Notes: generated from the letters alone by a model not told the origin. Shown: positions 18,201 through 27,850, counted from the first letter of the stretch. The stretch is 64,000 nucleotides of DNA from Bacteroidetes bacterium RIFCSPLOWO2_12_FULL_35_15 (GCA_001769385.1 MEPB01000038.1:62001-126000), one strand, 5' to 3'. Numbers and translations are program-made.

Positions 18201-18363
18201 CAAAAAGTTTTTTGGCAGATATTATAACACTTTTTGGTTTAATCTTTTTGTGATCTGGAGTATGTCTTTTGGATTAGCTATTACCCTTTACTTTGATCTT
18301 TTAAAGAAATTTATAAATCTTCTTGAATTTATATTCAGTAAGTTTGGTAGCAAAAAACAATAA
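15274..18363 (+). CDS. ABCG-type ABC transporter with TerB-like N-terminus
   Basis: A 1029-residue half-transporter. Residues 1-130 form a helical domain reminiscent of TerB/DjlA-like domains (LKALMQMFAIIARVDG...). About 130-260 is a linker of unknown fold. The ATPase follows: Walker A GGSGAGKST with K288, signature SGGQRKRL from S389, Walker B FVDEP with D412-E413, and an H-loop in VVIHQPSS. The ATPase-before-membrane order and these motifs match the ABCG/White family. The membrane domain has about five spans at 585-760. A long soluble insertion (about 770-985) precedes a last span near 1000-1018. Substrate unknown. It is the last gene of a three-gene set with two exported proteins and has a strong terminator. 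Confidence 0.88.
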   Translation: MSERILKALMQMFAIIARVDGINNTGRLIVQSFLKQQLNQELVDQYLAIFDDFLEAHHSVTKKKDGSAKRTSLNSVKVLKICTQINAELTQVQKEVVLIRLIEFINSNQDINDQELEFVSTVAETFNIKDEEFKRGLNFIQAKEESIPDSNQILVIDNKLEHNFENTKHIYAEGITGQARILWISSVNIYALLYFGKSDLYLNGQILTQGKVFILTPGSSLRSSKVKPVYYSDILSAFMSDTTKAKVSFVVQNLEYKFTGGKLGLRDINFSEDSGKLIGIMGGSGAGKSTLLNVLNSNEVPSAGSVKINGINIHTEKDKIEGVIGMISQDDLLIEELTVFQNLFYNAKLCFGNKKDKEISEMVVEVLTNLGLIETRDLKVGSPLEKTISGGQRKRLNIALELIREPSVMFVDEPTSGLSSRDSENIMDLLKELALKGKLVFVVIHQPSSDIFKMFDKLMILDVGGYPIYYGNPVDSVIYFKTVVNHVNSNESECIECGNVNPEQVFNIIESKVLDEYGNITHHRKVSPAEWNKYYKEKLEKKIDNVDHLTEIPESTFKIPNKLKQFKVFITRDVLSKLTNKQYLLINLLEAPVLAFILAYLVKYYNTDLSNKIGYKFRENENLPAYIFMAVVVALFIGLTVSAEEIIRDRKIQKRESFLNLSKGSYIWSKIIIMFVLSAIQTILFVMVGNYVLELHGMTGAYWMVLFTTSCFANMLGLNISASFNSAVTIYILIPFLIIPQLLLSGVIVKFDKLNPSITSQSMVPFTGEIMTSRWAFEALAVKQFKDNEYNKNLYKYDKQKNIATYKKDYWLPAISTKLEYCENNFKKPENKAEVIDALNMISNEIRKELKAPGNEKLKCPGLDKLNIGSFSQTVAAEIHNFFNNTLRNVFLNKFKQASELKDKAIGELTKDSISTAAFRNNQDMFENESLNDLVTNKNTFNKILDLNGAFIQKMDPIYLDPVDSNFGRAHFFAPHKKFFGRYYNTFWFNLFVIWSMSFGLAITLYFDLLKKFINLLEFIFSKFGSKKQ

Positions 18364-18375
18364 ATTTTGATAATC

Positions 18376-18417
18376 AAAAACGGGCTAAGTTTTTTATAAA
18401 ACTTAGCCCGTTTTTTT
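18376..18417 (+). terminator. Rho-independent terminator after ABC transporter
   Basis: CGGGCTAAGTTTT (18381-18393) pairs perfectly with AAAACTTAGCCCG (18398-18410), followed by seven T residues. Confidence 0.9.
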
Positions 18418-18473
18418 GTATAATAAATTAGCTTATATAAAATAGTTTTTTGCTTTTATGCAATTTCAACTAA

Positions 18474-18580
18474 TACCAATTGAAATAGAAAATAGGAGTC
18501 CAATCACCCTCTCCTTTTTTCAAGGAGAGGGGATTGGGTGAGGTTAAAAAAGGGACTCTCATTTTATATTCCAATTGGTA
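18474..18580. repeat. Palindromic element with TACCAATTG ends
   Basis: A 107-bp element whose 28-base ends match as inverted repeats at 24 of 28 positions (TACCAATTG at 18474, CAATTGGTA at 18572; GAGTCC and GGACTC inside). At its centre is an inner palindrome, CCCTCTCC facing GGAGAGGG, followed by GATTGGGTGAGG. The inner motif recurs in hutU (49867-49905) and after mqnB (63510-63534). It is non-coding and looks like a small non-autonomous mobile palindrome. The remaining 290 bases before the next gene hold only a promoter. Confidence 0.55.
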
Positions 18581-18790
18581 TAATTCGAAAAATCATGTAC
18601 TATCAGATGGCTTTTTTTTGAGATTTTTTCCTTTGGTTAAAATGTTTCATATAAATCATGGCATATTCCATATTAAATTGCAGTTATTGGTCAGGCTTAG
18701 GTTATTAGAACCCAAAACCACATATTAAGACGCAATTTGTTTTTTTATGTCAAAAAAAAATAGAATTGAGCCGAAATGTGAATTACTTTT

Positions 18791-18822
18791 TTTGCTCCAA
18801 AAGCAGTTTTAAACTATATTCG
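18791..18822 (+). promoter_or_regulatory. Promoter TTTG-N20-TATATTCG
   Basis: A -33 TTTG (18791-18794) and a -7-like TATATTCG (18815-18822, one mismatch to TAnnTTTG) lie 49 bases ahead of the giant surface protein gene. Confidence 0.5.
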
Positions 18823-18871
18823 CAGTCCCAAATATTAAATAATAGAGTTCAAATTAAATAATTTATTCAAA

Positions 18872-21800
18872 ATGAATAGAAACTACAAATTTAAAACACA
18901 ACTGACTATAATGTTAACGTGTTTTTTAATGGCTTTTACAGGTCTGACTGTTCAAGCTCAGATAGCTGTTACAGTTGATGTTCCAACTAATACAACACCT
19001 AATTTAGCTGCAAGTTATACAACACTTGCACTTGCTTTGTCAGATTTAAATGCTGTTTCTGCAATGTCAGGACCGGTAACTTTAACATTAGCTGCCGGTA
19101 GTGAAACTGCTCCTGCAACAGGTCTGGCGATTGGAAGTGCTACTTTGAACCCCGTTCTGAGTGCTACAAATACCGTGACTTTGCTTGCGCAAGGCCTAGT
19201 TGTTTTGAATGCAGGTGTTGGAACTTCTACCCCAGGAACTGCTGCTCCGGATGGTATTTTTAAAATTACCGGAGCCGACTGGATTACCATTGATGGAATA
19301 ACTTTCACCGATGGTAATGTTACAAATCCCGCTACTATGGAGTTTGGGCTTGCTTTATTCAAACTTAGCTTGTCGGATGGTGCACAAAACAATACTATAA
19401 AGAATTGTATATTTAATATGCAACGGATCAATAATGCTTCCGGTTCGGCTCCAATGATTGAAGGTGCTGTGAGTATTTTGATGATCAATTCAATATCAAC
19501 TGCTGCTACAACCGCATTGGCACCGACAACAGCTGCCGGTTCCAATTCTAATAACAAATTCTATTCAAATATAACGAATGGTGGTAACTACGGGATGGGC
19601 CTGATAGGGTATGCAGGAGCAAGTCCTTTTACAGCTTGTGATTTTAATAATGATATTGGTGGAACCTCATTAGCCACAGGAAACAACATATTAAATTATG
19701 GTGGAGGTGCGGCAGCGAATCCTGCAGCAGCTATCCGCACGTTAGCTCAATATGGAATAAACATTTCTTACAATACCGTAAATAACAATAATGGCAGTGG
19801 TGTTAATCATGCTACTACTTTACGGGGCATTTATTTGAATACTGCTGTGAGCGCCTCTGCTACCATAAGCAATAATACAGTAACAGTCCTGTCCGGTGCA
19901 ATAACATCAGCTTTAACAGCTATTGAAAATGCTTCGGGTTCAACAGCTGCTTCGAATACTATTACAATAAATAATAACACCATAACAGGTTGTTCCTACT
20001 TAACAGCAACTACCGGAACGTTTACCGGTGTGTTGAATACTGCCTCACCTGCCACTTCAGCTATTTCAGGAAATACGGTTACAGGAACTATAATGGGAAC
20101 TTCCGGAGTCGCTTCTGTTTGCATTTTCCAAGGATTATACCAATCCGGAGGTGCTGTAAATACAACAATTAATAACAACACCATATCTGGAAATGTAATA
20201 TACAACCAGGGTGGAACCATGTATTGTTTACGGGCCGGAACAACAATGTTGAACATTTTCGGTAATATTATTTATGCCAATACAATTCCTTTGAACGCTG
20301 GAACTCTTGCAGGTATTGTTCATGGTATTTATGATTTGTCATCACCTACCCTTGAAACAATAACTAATAACACAATTTACAATCAGTCTGTAACCGGAAG
20401 TACCACCAGCACAACTTCAATTATTTCCGGAATATATTTAAATACAACTGCTTCTTCAGTAAAAAGTTGGAGTGGAAACACCATATATGGTTTTTCTTAT
20501 TCTAATAGTTCAACCGGTGCTGCATCTGTTTATGGTATCTATAGTGCATCCGGAGCTACTATAAATATATTAAAAAACAAAATAGTTGATTTAAGTGCAG
20601 CCGGAGCAGGTTCAATTGTTTCAGGGATTTATATCAGTTCCGGAACAACAGTAAATGTTTACAACAATCTTATTAGTGACCTTCGAACACCTTCTGCCAA
20701 TGCTGCAAATCCTTTAAATGGTATCAACGTTATCGGAGGAACAACGGTAAATGCATTTTATAATACCGTTATGTTAAGTGGAAGCAGTACCGGAGCGCTG
20801 TTTGGTTCAAGTGCAATTTCAGCATCAACAACCCCGACACTTACTTTGCGAAATAATATTTTTATTAATAACTCAGGTTTTATGGGAGCAGGATTAGCAG
20901 TTGCATATAGAAGATCAACTGCTACATTAACTTCTTATGCTGCCGCTTCAAATAATAATTTATTCTATGCAGGAACCCCTTCCGCATCTAATTTAATATT
21001 TACTGACGGAACAACTCCTCAACAAACAATTGCCGGTTACAAAGCAGCCGTTACACCAAGAGACGCAAATAGCTTTACCGGAGAAGTTGCATTTACTTAT
21101 GGTACTCCCGGTTCTTTCTTTATCAGTTTAACCGGTTCCAGTTCTGATTTCTTACGCCCTGTGGCCGGTATTACAACTCAGGTTGAAAGTGGTGGAAGTA
21201 ATATTTCAAGTCCTTTAATAACTGATGATTATTCTGGCCTGACTCGTGCCGGAAATGCCGGGTATATTGGTACTGGAACAAATCCGGATCTTGGTGCGTA
21301 TGAATTCGAAGGGATTTCCCCTGCACCAATTATTGTATTTACTTCAGCCACACCAACTCTTGCCCCTTCTCTTTGCACAAAAGCAGACAGAGCAATTGTG
21401 GTTGATATCACTACTTCTACAGGAACTATCACTGGAGCAATATTGAATTATTTTCATAATGGGGTCGCTCAAACCCCTATTACAATGACAAATACTGCTG
21501 GTAGTTCATGGACAGGTACAATGTTAGCCCCGACAATTGGGAATGACAATGTTGCCTGGTCAGTTACAGCAACAAATTCACTGGGTTTGAATACAACATA
21601 TACAGGCACAATTTATTCCGATGAGCCAACTACAGGTGTTACAGCAAGTGCAAGTGCTTCTTTAACTACAGTTTGTAACGGAAGTCCGACTGTGTTAAGC
21701 GTTTTGTTTTCTTCTACAGCAACTCCAGCTTACACGACACCACCTGCAGTATCTAATCCAACAACTGATGAAGATTTAGGAAATATCACGATCACTAAAG

Positions 21801-24800
21801 GTGCTGCTACAATTTTAAATAATTCATCTGTAATTAATTCATTAACAGGAACAATTGGACTTGCAACAGGGACAGCAGGTAGTTATTCAGACTTTTCATC
21901 TTTCGGTCCTTATAATATTAATGCAGGTCAAACCTATAATTTCTCAATTTCTACTTTACAGGCAGCAACTGCTTATGGTAATGCGGTTGGTATTTATATT
22001 GACTATAATAGAAATGGCTTATTTACTGATGCCGGTGAGGCTGTTTATGTTTCTTCAACAACTACTTTAGGTGCTCATACAGAAACAGGTTCATTTATTG
22101 TTCCTGCGACAGCAAGTATTGGAAGCACTCGAATGAGAATTGTTGTTAATGAGGATCCTGTTACAGGACCAAACATGGCAGTTAGTTGGGGTGAGTATGA
22201 AGAATACACATTATCTATTCAACCAAGTGCAACTTATTCATGGAGTGATGGGACTTCAACTGTTGGTATTACTAATCCATTAACAGTAAGTCCAACCACT
22301 AATACTACATACACTGCAACTGCAATTTTATCAGGTTGCCCTATTGTTTCAAATTCTGTTGCAATATCTGTTTTGCCTTTACCAACTGCACCAACAGCAA
22401 CCAACAGTATTCAATGTGGAACACAAATACCTTTAGCTTCTGTTGCTTCTGCTGCAGGTGTTGATGGAACAGGAACATTTAACTGGTACGCAAATGCTAC
22501 CGGGGGACTTGCTTTACAATCAAGTACTGCCACTACATATGGTTCCTCAATTGCCGCCACAACTACTTTGTATGTTTCTGAATCCGGAGTAAACACATGT
22601 GAAAGTGCAAGAACACCCGTTACAATAACAGTAGGGTCGCCACCTGCGTTAACATTAAGTTCAGCAACTATATCAATATGTACGGGAGCAACATCTTCTG
22701 TAATAACTGTCACTTCTACTGTCGCTGATTTTGATTCATACGTTTGGGCTCCTGCAACAGATGTTAGCGGAACTGAAATCTCAGGCTGGACATTTAACCC
22801 AAGTGCAACAACAACTTATACATTAACAGCCGGTAATTCCGGTACCGGTTGCGCAAACACCACAACCATTATTGTTACAGTTAATGAGTTGCCACTTATT
22901 ACTTCAGTTACCACATCAGTGGAACCACTTTGTGCAGGAGATTCAACTACCTTAACTGCAGTTAGCATTCCTGCTGTAAGTGGAACTGCAACAATTGGTG
23001 CAGGTGTTTCAAGCGCAACTACTTATGATAATCCTTTCTTCAGTAATTGGTCACACACGCAGGAGCAAATTTTAGTGAAAGGAAGTGAATTGGCTGCTGC
23101 AGGTTTAGTTGCAGGGAATCTTACTTCTTTAGGGATTGTAGTAACTGCCGGAACTACGAATATGCCTGATTTTGCTTTAGGTATTCAAAATACAGCTTTA
23201 AATGCATTGAGTACTTTAACAACATCCGGATTTACCACTGTATATACAAATGTAAGTGGTGTAACACCAATAATAGATACTAATACCATTACTTTCAGCA
23301 CACCATTTAATTGGGATGGTTCTTCTAACATATTACTTAAATTTTGTTGGGGAAATAGTGGTACAACTGCCACTCAATCAAATACTGTAAAAGCAGATGT
23401 AACAAGTTACGTAAGTAGCCTTAATGCCCACAATACCACAGCAACATCGGGGTCATCTATTTGTTCAGGCAGTACACTTTATTTATCTTATTCAAAAAGA
23501 CCTCAGTTTATTTTTGGTGGCCAGGTTGGCGCCAATTTAACCTCAACATTAAACTGGTTATGGTCACCATCAACCGGATTGAGCGGAACAACAACTAACG
23601 TTGTGACTGCTGGCCCAACATCAACATTACTTTATACTGTTACTGCTACAAATCCATCAACAACCTGTAGTTCAAGTCAAACAGTTAATGTTACTGTAAA
23701 TCCAAAACCAACAGCACCTGTAAGTGGAAACATAACGCAATGTGGTACTTCAACTCCTATTCCTGCTGTAAATTATGTAACGGAATTAAACGGCTATACT
23801 ACACCAACCTTTAATTGGTATAGTGCTGCGACAGGTGGAACAACAGTATTAAGCACAACAGACAAAACAGTATCACCAACTTTAGTTTTGGGTGTAAATA
23901 CTTTTTATGTAACTGTTACAAATCCAACTACAGGTTGCGAAAGTGATAGAACACCAGTTACTATTACAGTAAATACTCCTCCTGTATTTTCATTAAGTAG
24001 TGCAAGCACTTCTATTTGTTCCGGACTTAGTTCTTCCGCAATAACCATTGCTTCAGGAGCTCTTGATTATGATACATATAGTTGGTCACCATCAGCAAAT
24101 GTATCCGGAAATTCAACTTCAGGCTGGATCTTTAACCCAACAACAACTTTAACATATACATTAACTGCTTTTAACAGTGTTAGTGGTTGTATAAATACCG
24201 TCACTGTTGTAGTAACGGTAAATCCTCTGCCTTCTGCAGTTACAATAGCACCAGCAGGTCCAATGAGTATTTGTAATAATGCAATCCAGAATTTAACTGC
24301 TTCAGGAGGTTCATTTAATAATGTTTCCATTTTGAATGAAAACTTTAATGGAGCCACCAATACCTGGACAACAATTAATAATTCAACAGGTGGTACTCCT
24401 GCAAGTGCAGCATGGACCTTAACTGCGGATGGCTATGTTTATACAACTTATGGTACCTGGCATTCGAATGATAATTCACAATTCTATTTAACAAATAGTG
24501 ATGCTCAGGGTTCAGCCGGTACAACATCTACCTTGTTAGAATCTCCATCATTTAGTACCGTTGGATTTTCATCAGCCAATTTAAATTTTTATCATTTCCT
24601 ATATAATCCTTCTTTGGCAAATGTTGAATATACTGTTAATGGAACAACCTGGACAATCATTCAGGCTTATACAACCACGCAAGGTACATCTGGAGCATTT
24701 GTTCAGGCAAGTTTGGTTTTACCGGCAGGAGCATTAAATCAAGCCAGTGTAAAAATCAGATTTAAATTCGAGGATTCATGGGGATATTTCTGGGGAATAG

Positions 24801-26302
24801 ATAATGTTTCTATCTCCGGAACTATGCAACAGGCAATAACCTGGTCTCCGGTAACAAATCTATATTCAGATGCCGCAGCCACAACTGCATATACAGGAGC
24901 TGCTTCTCCAACTGTTTATTTTAAATCAAACACGTCTGGAGGTCCGGTAACTTACACAGCTACTTCTACATCAGCTTTAACATGTACATCAGCTGCAACT
25001 GTTAACTTAACCGTATTGCCTGCTTCAACAAAAACGCAGTCAATAACAGTTTGTGCAGGTGATTCGGTAACGGTAGGAGGTAATACTTATACAACAACCG
25101 GTACTTTTATTGATGTAATAACTGCTGGTGCAGCAACTGGTTGTGATAGTACCGTAACTACTAACTTAACGGTAAGTCCGGCTGTAACAAGTACGCAAAC
25201 ATTAATAGTTTGTGCAGGAGTTACAGTAACAGTAGGAGGTAATTCTCATTCTGCTACCGGAACATATGTTGATGTAATAATTGCAGGTTCAGCAAGCGGT
25301 TGCGATAGTACAGTAACCACTGATCTAACGGTAAGACCGGCTGTAACAGGAGCACAAACATTAACTGTTTGCGCAGGAGTTTCAGTAACAGTTGGAGCTA
25401 ATACTCATACAACAACCGGAATATATACAGATGTTGTACTGGGAGGTTCATATACAGGTTGCGATAGTACAGTTACTACTGACTTAACTGTAAGACCGGC
25501 TGTAACAAGTTCACAAACATTAACTTTATGTTCCGGAGGTTCAATTACAGTAGGAGGTAACACTCATACCTCAACCGGAATATATACAGATGTGGTAACC
25601 GGTGGTGCATCAACCGGGTGTGATAGTACAGTAACTTCTGACTTAACAATATTACCCGCTGCAACAAGCTCCACAAGCATTACAGTATGTGCAGGAGGTT
25701 CAGTAACAATAGCAGGTAACACTCATAACACCACAGGAGTTTTTACAGATGTGATACCTTTTGGCGCGGTGAATGGCTGCGATAGTACGGTAGTCACCAA
25801 CTTAACTGTTGTTTCACCAATTGATGTTTCTACTTCTGTTGTTGGAAATATTATTACTGCAAATTCAGCAACTGCAACTTATCAATGGCTTGATTGTGAT
25901 AATGGAAATGCAATTATTGCAGGCGAAACCGGTCAATCATTTACAGCACTTGTAAGTGGAAATTATGCGGTGATTATAACAGAAGCAGGTATTTGTTCTG
26001 ATACATCAACCTGTGTAAATATTATTGTTACCGGTATCTCATCAAACGGATCCCAATTTATCACTATTTCTCCAAATCCAACAAGCGGATTGTTTACATT
26101 AACTATTGAAAATGCAAACAGTGACGAGGTGGTAATAACAATTGTAGATATACAGGGAAAAGTTGTTTATAACGAATTGGATAAAAATATTTCTGCTACA
26201 TACACTAAACAAATAAACTTAACGGATCTATCAAAAGGGATTTATTTTGTGAAATTGAATGTTGGTTCAGATTTAAAAGTTGAAAAATTGATCGTACAAT
26301 AA
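18872..26302 (+). CDS. Giant T9SS cell-surface protein (beta-helix, GEVED, Ig-like, tandem repeats)
   Basis: A 2476-residue secreted protein. A signal peptide (about residues 12-30, ending VQAQ) is followed by about 750 residues of parallel beta-helix rich in NNTI/GNT turns. A GEVED domain lies at about 1000-1118 (IYIDYNRNGLFTDAGEAVY, ending WGEYEEYTL). Two Ig-like modules begin PTAPTATNSIQCGT and PTAPVSGNITQCGT, with MAM/lectin-like regions between. Five tandem repeats of 52 residues run from about 2052 to 2313, each with TVCxG, GNTHTTTG and GCDSTVTT. A C-terminal type A T9SS sorting domain (about 2394-2476, ISPNPTSGLFTL ... GIYFVKL) completes it. Composition is Thr/Ser/Ala-rich with few charges, as in adhesins. 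It probably works outside the cell in attachment or glycan contact. It is monocistronic with its own promoter and terminator. Confidence 0.92.
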   Translation: MNRNYKFKTQLTIMLTCFLMAFTGLTVQAQIAVTVDVPTNTTPNLAASYTTLALALSDLNAVSAMSGPVTLTLAAGSETAPATGLAIGSATLNPVLSATNTVTLLAQGLVVLNAGVGTSTPGTAAPDGIFKITGADWITIDGITFTDGNVTNPATMEFGLALFKLSLSDGAQNNTIKNCIFNMQRINNASGSAPMIEGAVSILMINSISTAATTALAPTTAAGSNSNNKFYSNITNGGNYGMGLIGYAGASPFTACDFNNDIGGTSLATGNNILNYGGGAAANPAAAIRTLAQYGINISYNTVNNNNGSGVNHATTLRGIYLNTAVSASATISNNTVTVLSGAITSALTAIENASGSTAASNTITINNNTITGCSYLTATTGTFTGVLNTASPATSAISGNTVTGTIMGTSGVASVCIFQGLYQSGGAVNTTINNNTISGNVIYNQGGTMYCLRAGTTMLNIFGNIIYANTIPLNAGTLAGIVHGIYDLSSPTLETITNNTIYNQSVTGSTTSTTSIISGIYLNTTASSVKSWSGNTIYGFSYSNSSTGAASVYGIYSASGATINILKNKIVDLSAAGAGSIVSGIYISSGTTVNVYNNLISDLRTPSANAANPLNGINVIGGTTVNAFYNTVMLSGSSTGALFGSSAISASTTPTLTLRNNIFINNSGFMGAGLAVAYRRSTATLTSYAAASNNNLFYAGTPSASNLIFTDGTTPQQTIAGYKAAVTPRDANSFTGEVAFTYGTPGSFFISLTGSSSDFLRPVAGITTQVESGGSNISSPLITDDYSGLTRAGNAGYIGTGTNPDLGAYEFEGISPAPIIVFTSATPTLAPSLCTKADRAIVVDITTSTGTITGAILNYFHNGVAQTPITMTNTAGSSWTGTMLAPTIGNDNVAWSVTATNSLGLNTTYTGTIYSDEPTTGVTASASASLTTVCNGSPTVLSVLFSSTATPAYTTPPAVSNPTTDEDLGNITITKGAATILNNSSVINSLTGTIGLATGTAGSYSDFSSFGPYNINAGQTYNFSISTLQAATAYGNAVGIYIDYNRNGLFTDAGEAVYVSSTTTLGAHTETGSFIVPATASIGSTRMRIVVNEDPVTGPNMAVSWGEYEEYTLSIQPSATYSWSDGTSTVGITNPLTVSPTTNTTYTATAILSGCPIVSNSVAISVLPLPTAPTATNSIQCGTQIPLASVASAAGVDGTGTFNWYANATGGLALQSSTATTYGSSIAATTTLYVSESGVNTCESARTPVTITVGSPPALTLSSATISICTGATSSVITVTSTVADFDSYVWAPATDVSGTEISGWTFNPSATTTYTLTAGNSGTGCANTTTIIVTVNELPLITSVTTSVEPLCAGDSTTLTAVSIPAVSGTATIGAGVSSATTYDNPFFSNWSHTQEQILVKGSELAAAGLVAGNLTSLGIVVTAGTTNMPDFALGIQNTALNALSTLTTSGFTTVYTNVSGVTPIIDTNTITFSTPFNWDGSSNILLKFCWGNSGTTATQSNTVKADVTSYVSSLNAHNTTATSGSSICSGSTLYLSYSKRPQFIFGGQVGANLTSTLNWLWSPSTGLSGTTTNVVTAGPTSTLLYTVTATNPSTTCSSSQTVNVTVNPKPTAPVSGNITQCGTSTPIPAVNYVTELNGYTTPTFNWYSAATGGTTVLSTTDKTVSPTLVLGVNTFYVTVTNPTTGCESDRTPVTITVNTPPVFSLSSASTSICSGLSSSAITIASGALDYDTYSWSPSANVSGNSTSGWIFNPTTTLTYTLTAFNSVSGCINTVTVVVTVNPLPSAVTIAPAGPMSICNNAIQNLTASGGSFNNVSILNENFNGATNTWTTINNSTGGTPASAAWTLTADGYVYTTYGTWHSNDNSQFYLTNSDAQGSAGTTSTLLESPSFSTVGFSSANLNFYHFLYNPSLANVEYTVNGTTWTIIQAYTTTQGTSGAFVQASLVLPAGALNQASVKIRFKFEDSWGYFWGIDNVSISGTMQQAITWSPVTNLYSDAAATTAYTGAASPTVYFKSNTSGGPVTYTATSTSALTCTSAATVNLTVLPASTKTQSITVCAGDSVTVGGNTYTTTGTFIDVITAGAATGCDSTVTTNLTVSPAVTSTQTLIVCAGVTVTVGGNSHSATGTYVDVIIAGSASGCDSTVTTDLTVRPAVTGAQTLTVCAGVSVTVGANTHTTTGIYTDVVLGGSYTGCDSTVTTDLTVRPAVTSSQTLTLCSGGSITVGGNTHTSTGIYTDVVTGGASTGCDSTVTSDLTILPAATSSTSITVCAGGSVTIAGNTHNTTGVFTDVIPFGAVNGCDSTVVTNLTVVSPIDVSTSVVGNIITANSATATYQWLDCDNGNAIIAGETGQSFTALVSGNYAVIITEAGICSDTSTCVNIIVTGISSNGSQFITISPNPTSGLFTLTIENANSDEVVITIVDIQGKVVYNELDKNISATYTKQINLTDLSKGIYFVKLNVGSDLKVEKLIVQ
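25024..25812 (+). repeat. Five tandem 156-bp repeats inside the giant surface gene
   Basis: Five copies of a 156-bp (52-codon) unit follow each other, each containing ACTGTTTGTGCAGG-like and TGTGATAGTACAGTAAC-like segments. Copies are similar but clearly diverged, so this is an old expansion; slippage in copy number is possible. Confidence 0.8.
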
Positions 26303-26321
26303 AAAAAAAAATAAATTATAT

Positions 26322-26356
26322 AAGGCTCCAAACATAATAGTTTGGAGCTTTTTTAT
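26322..26356 (+). terminator. Rho-independent terminator after giant surface gene
   Basis: GCTCCAAAC (26325-26333) pairs with GTTTGGAGC (26340-26348) around ATAATA, followed by a run of T. Confidence 0.85.
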
Positions 26357-26450
26357 TTTAAACAATGGTATTAATATTTATTGCAACTGGAAAACAAAAA
26401 TTTGCTAATCATAAGATCAATCCCTGTAATTTTGGAATTGGAGCTTAAAA

Positions 26451-27272
26451 TTATTTCTTTAAAATAGTGATCTCCACACGCCTGTTCGCTCTCGCATTGG
26501 TTTCATTGTTATCATCTTCAAATATTGGCTTGTTCCGGCTATATCCTTTGTATCCCATGCGTTTTTCGTTAATACCTTTTTTAACTAAATAAGTATAGAC
26601 GGTTTTCGCTCGTAATACAGATAGGGGCATATCATTTGCACAACAAACATGCCCGGCAATTTCAATTTCCAAGGTTGGATTTTCTATCATTGTTCTCAGT
26701 AATAATTCCAATGAAGGTTTAGCTTCAGGTAATAATATAGCGGTACCCCCTTCAAAATTAAGATTTTTAAGGATGAGTGTTTTCCCCACTTCCAGGTCAT
26801 TTAAAGTGTTTGAATTTTTAAGCTCTTCTGTTTTATATACTATATCCGGAGGAGCTGAACTTGCCTGTATAGAAATTGGCTCATTTATAGTTACACTGAT
26901 TTCTGCTCTGCGGTTTTTTGCTTTCCCGTTTTCATTATCATTGTTTGCAACCGGCAATGTTTCACCAAAGCCTTTTTTAATCATGAATTGTGAACCAATA
27001 TTTTTATTTTCTAAATAATTAAAAACGGCATCTGCCCTCATTTCTGAGAGTGATTGATTTTGCTGGTCACTTCCCGCATTATCGCAATGGGCATTAATTA
27101 GTACTTGAAAACTTTTCGTTTTTTCTACCACATTCACCAATGAATCAAGCAAATGTTTCGAATCTTTTTTTAATTCACTTTTATTGGAATCAAAATAAAT
27201 AATGAATTTACTTTGTGCATGTGCAAAATAGATGATTATAAAAAATGCAGCGGATAAAATTATTTTTTTCAT
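26451..27272 (-). CDS. Double OmpA-domain protein
   Basis: A 273-residue exported protein. A signal peptide (about residues 1-19, ending AHAQ) is followed by two OmpA C-terminal-like peptidoglycan-binding domains. The first (about 22-130) shows IYFDSNKSEL, INAHCDNAGS, LSEMRADAVFNYL and NRRAEISV. The second (about 160-273) shows LNFEGGTAILLPEAKPSLELL, IEIAGHVCC, LSVLRAKTVYTYLV and RANRRVEITI. The usual D and R residues that hold diaminopimelate are present in at least the first copy; in the second the D of the NGHTD-type loop is replaced by a VCCAND stretch. There is no beta-barrel, so it probably tethers the outer membrane or another partner to the cell wall. Confidence 0.88.
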   Translation of the reverse strand: MKKIILSAAFFIIIYFAHAQSKFIIYFDSNKSELKKDSKHLLDSLVNVVEKTKSFQVLINAHCDNAGSDQQNQSLSEMRADAVFNYLENKNIGSQFMIKKGFGETLPVANNDNENGKAKNRRAEISVTINEPISIQASSAPPDIVYKTEELKNSNTLNDLEVGKTLILKNLNFEGGTAILLPEAKPSLELLLRTMIENPTLEIEIAGHVCCANDMPLSVLRAKTVYTYLVKKGINEKRMGYKGYSRNKPIFEDDNNETNARANRRVEITILKK

Positions 27273-27850
27273 AAAAAGATTTTATGATATAACGCAAAAA
27301 TGGTAAAAAGATATATTGTCATCCTAAAATTACCTAATTTCCTTTCATGCTGAGCGATGTGGGTCTGATTAATTAATCTTTTTTAAAATTTCTGCTCAGG
27401 TAGGAGCTTTGTTTTATATGGATTCAGAAATAAAAATAACAGGATTTGTTCAAAAGAAAAATTAGGATTTCTGATTTTCTTCCAATGCACCATTTTATAA
27501 TTTGCAAATGGGCAGCATATATAATAACCTGAGCTCGATTAATAATTGATTTTAAAAATAGGGAGGACTTTATTTACAAGCACCTTCATTTTGAGCCCTT
27601 CGGCTGCGCTCAGGATAAACCTTGCGAATTTTTTTTTTATTGGCAAGATGCTTCATTCCATTCAGCATGACAAAACAACAAACACCTAATTTCATAAATA
27701 GCTCTGTTTGTTGATATTTTCGAGACATTATTAATCGACTGAGGTTAATAAATAGAAGTGTGGACGGCAAAAAAGTAGAAAAAATAAACAAAAATTCTTT
27801 TTACAGAAGAAGGGTTATTATTTTGCAATTTTTTTCTTGGATATCTTTTC
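27273..27850. other. Gene-free interval with dispersed repeats
   Basis: No gene is supported. At 27585-27612 the sequence TTTTGAGCCCTTCGGCTGCG followed by CTCAGG is a palindromic dispersed repeat. CATGCTGAGCG (27346-27356) and TTCAGCATGAC (27662-27672) look like two decayed halves of the same kind of element. A 73-codon minus-strand frame across 27570-27791 owes its second half to this repeat and is not a gene. Confidence 0.5.

Noticed and set aside
25024-25812. Regular repeats considered as a CRISPR array
   Set aside because: The 156-bp units are in-frame protein repeats with no constant repeat plus variable spacer pattern and no cas genes.
27570-27791. 73-codon minus-strand frame
   Set aside because: Half of it is the TTTTGAGCCCTTCGGCTGCG dispersed repeat; no coding character.
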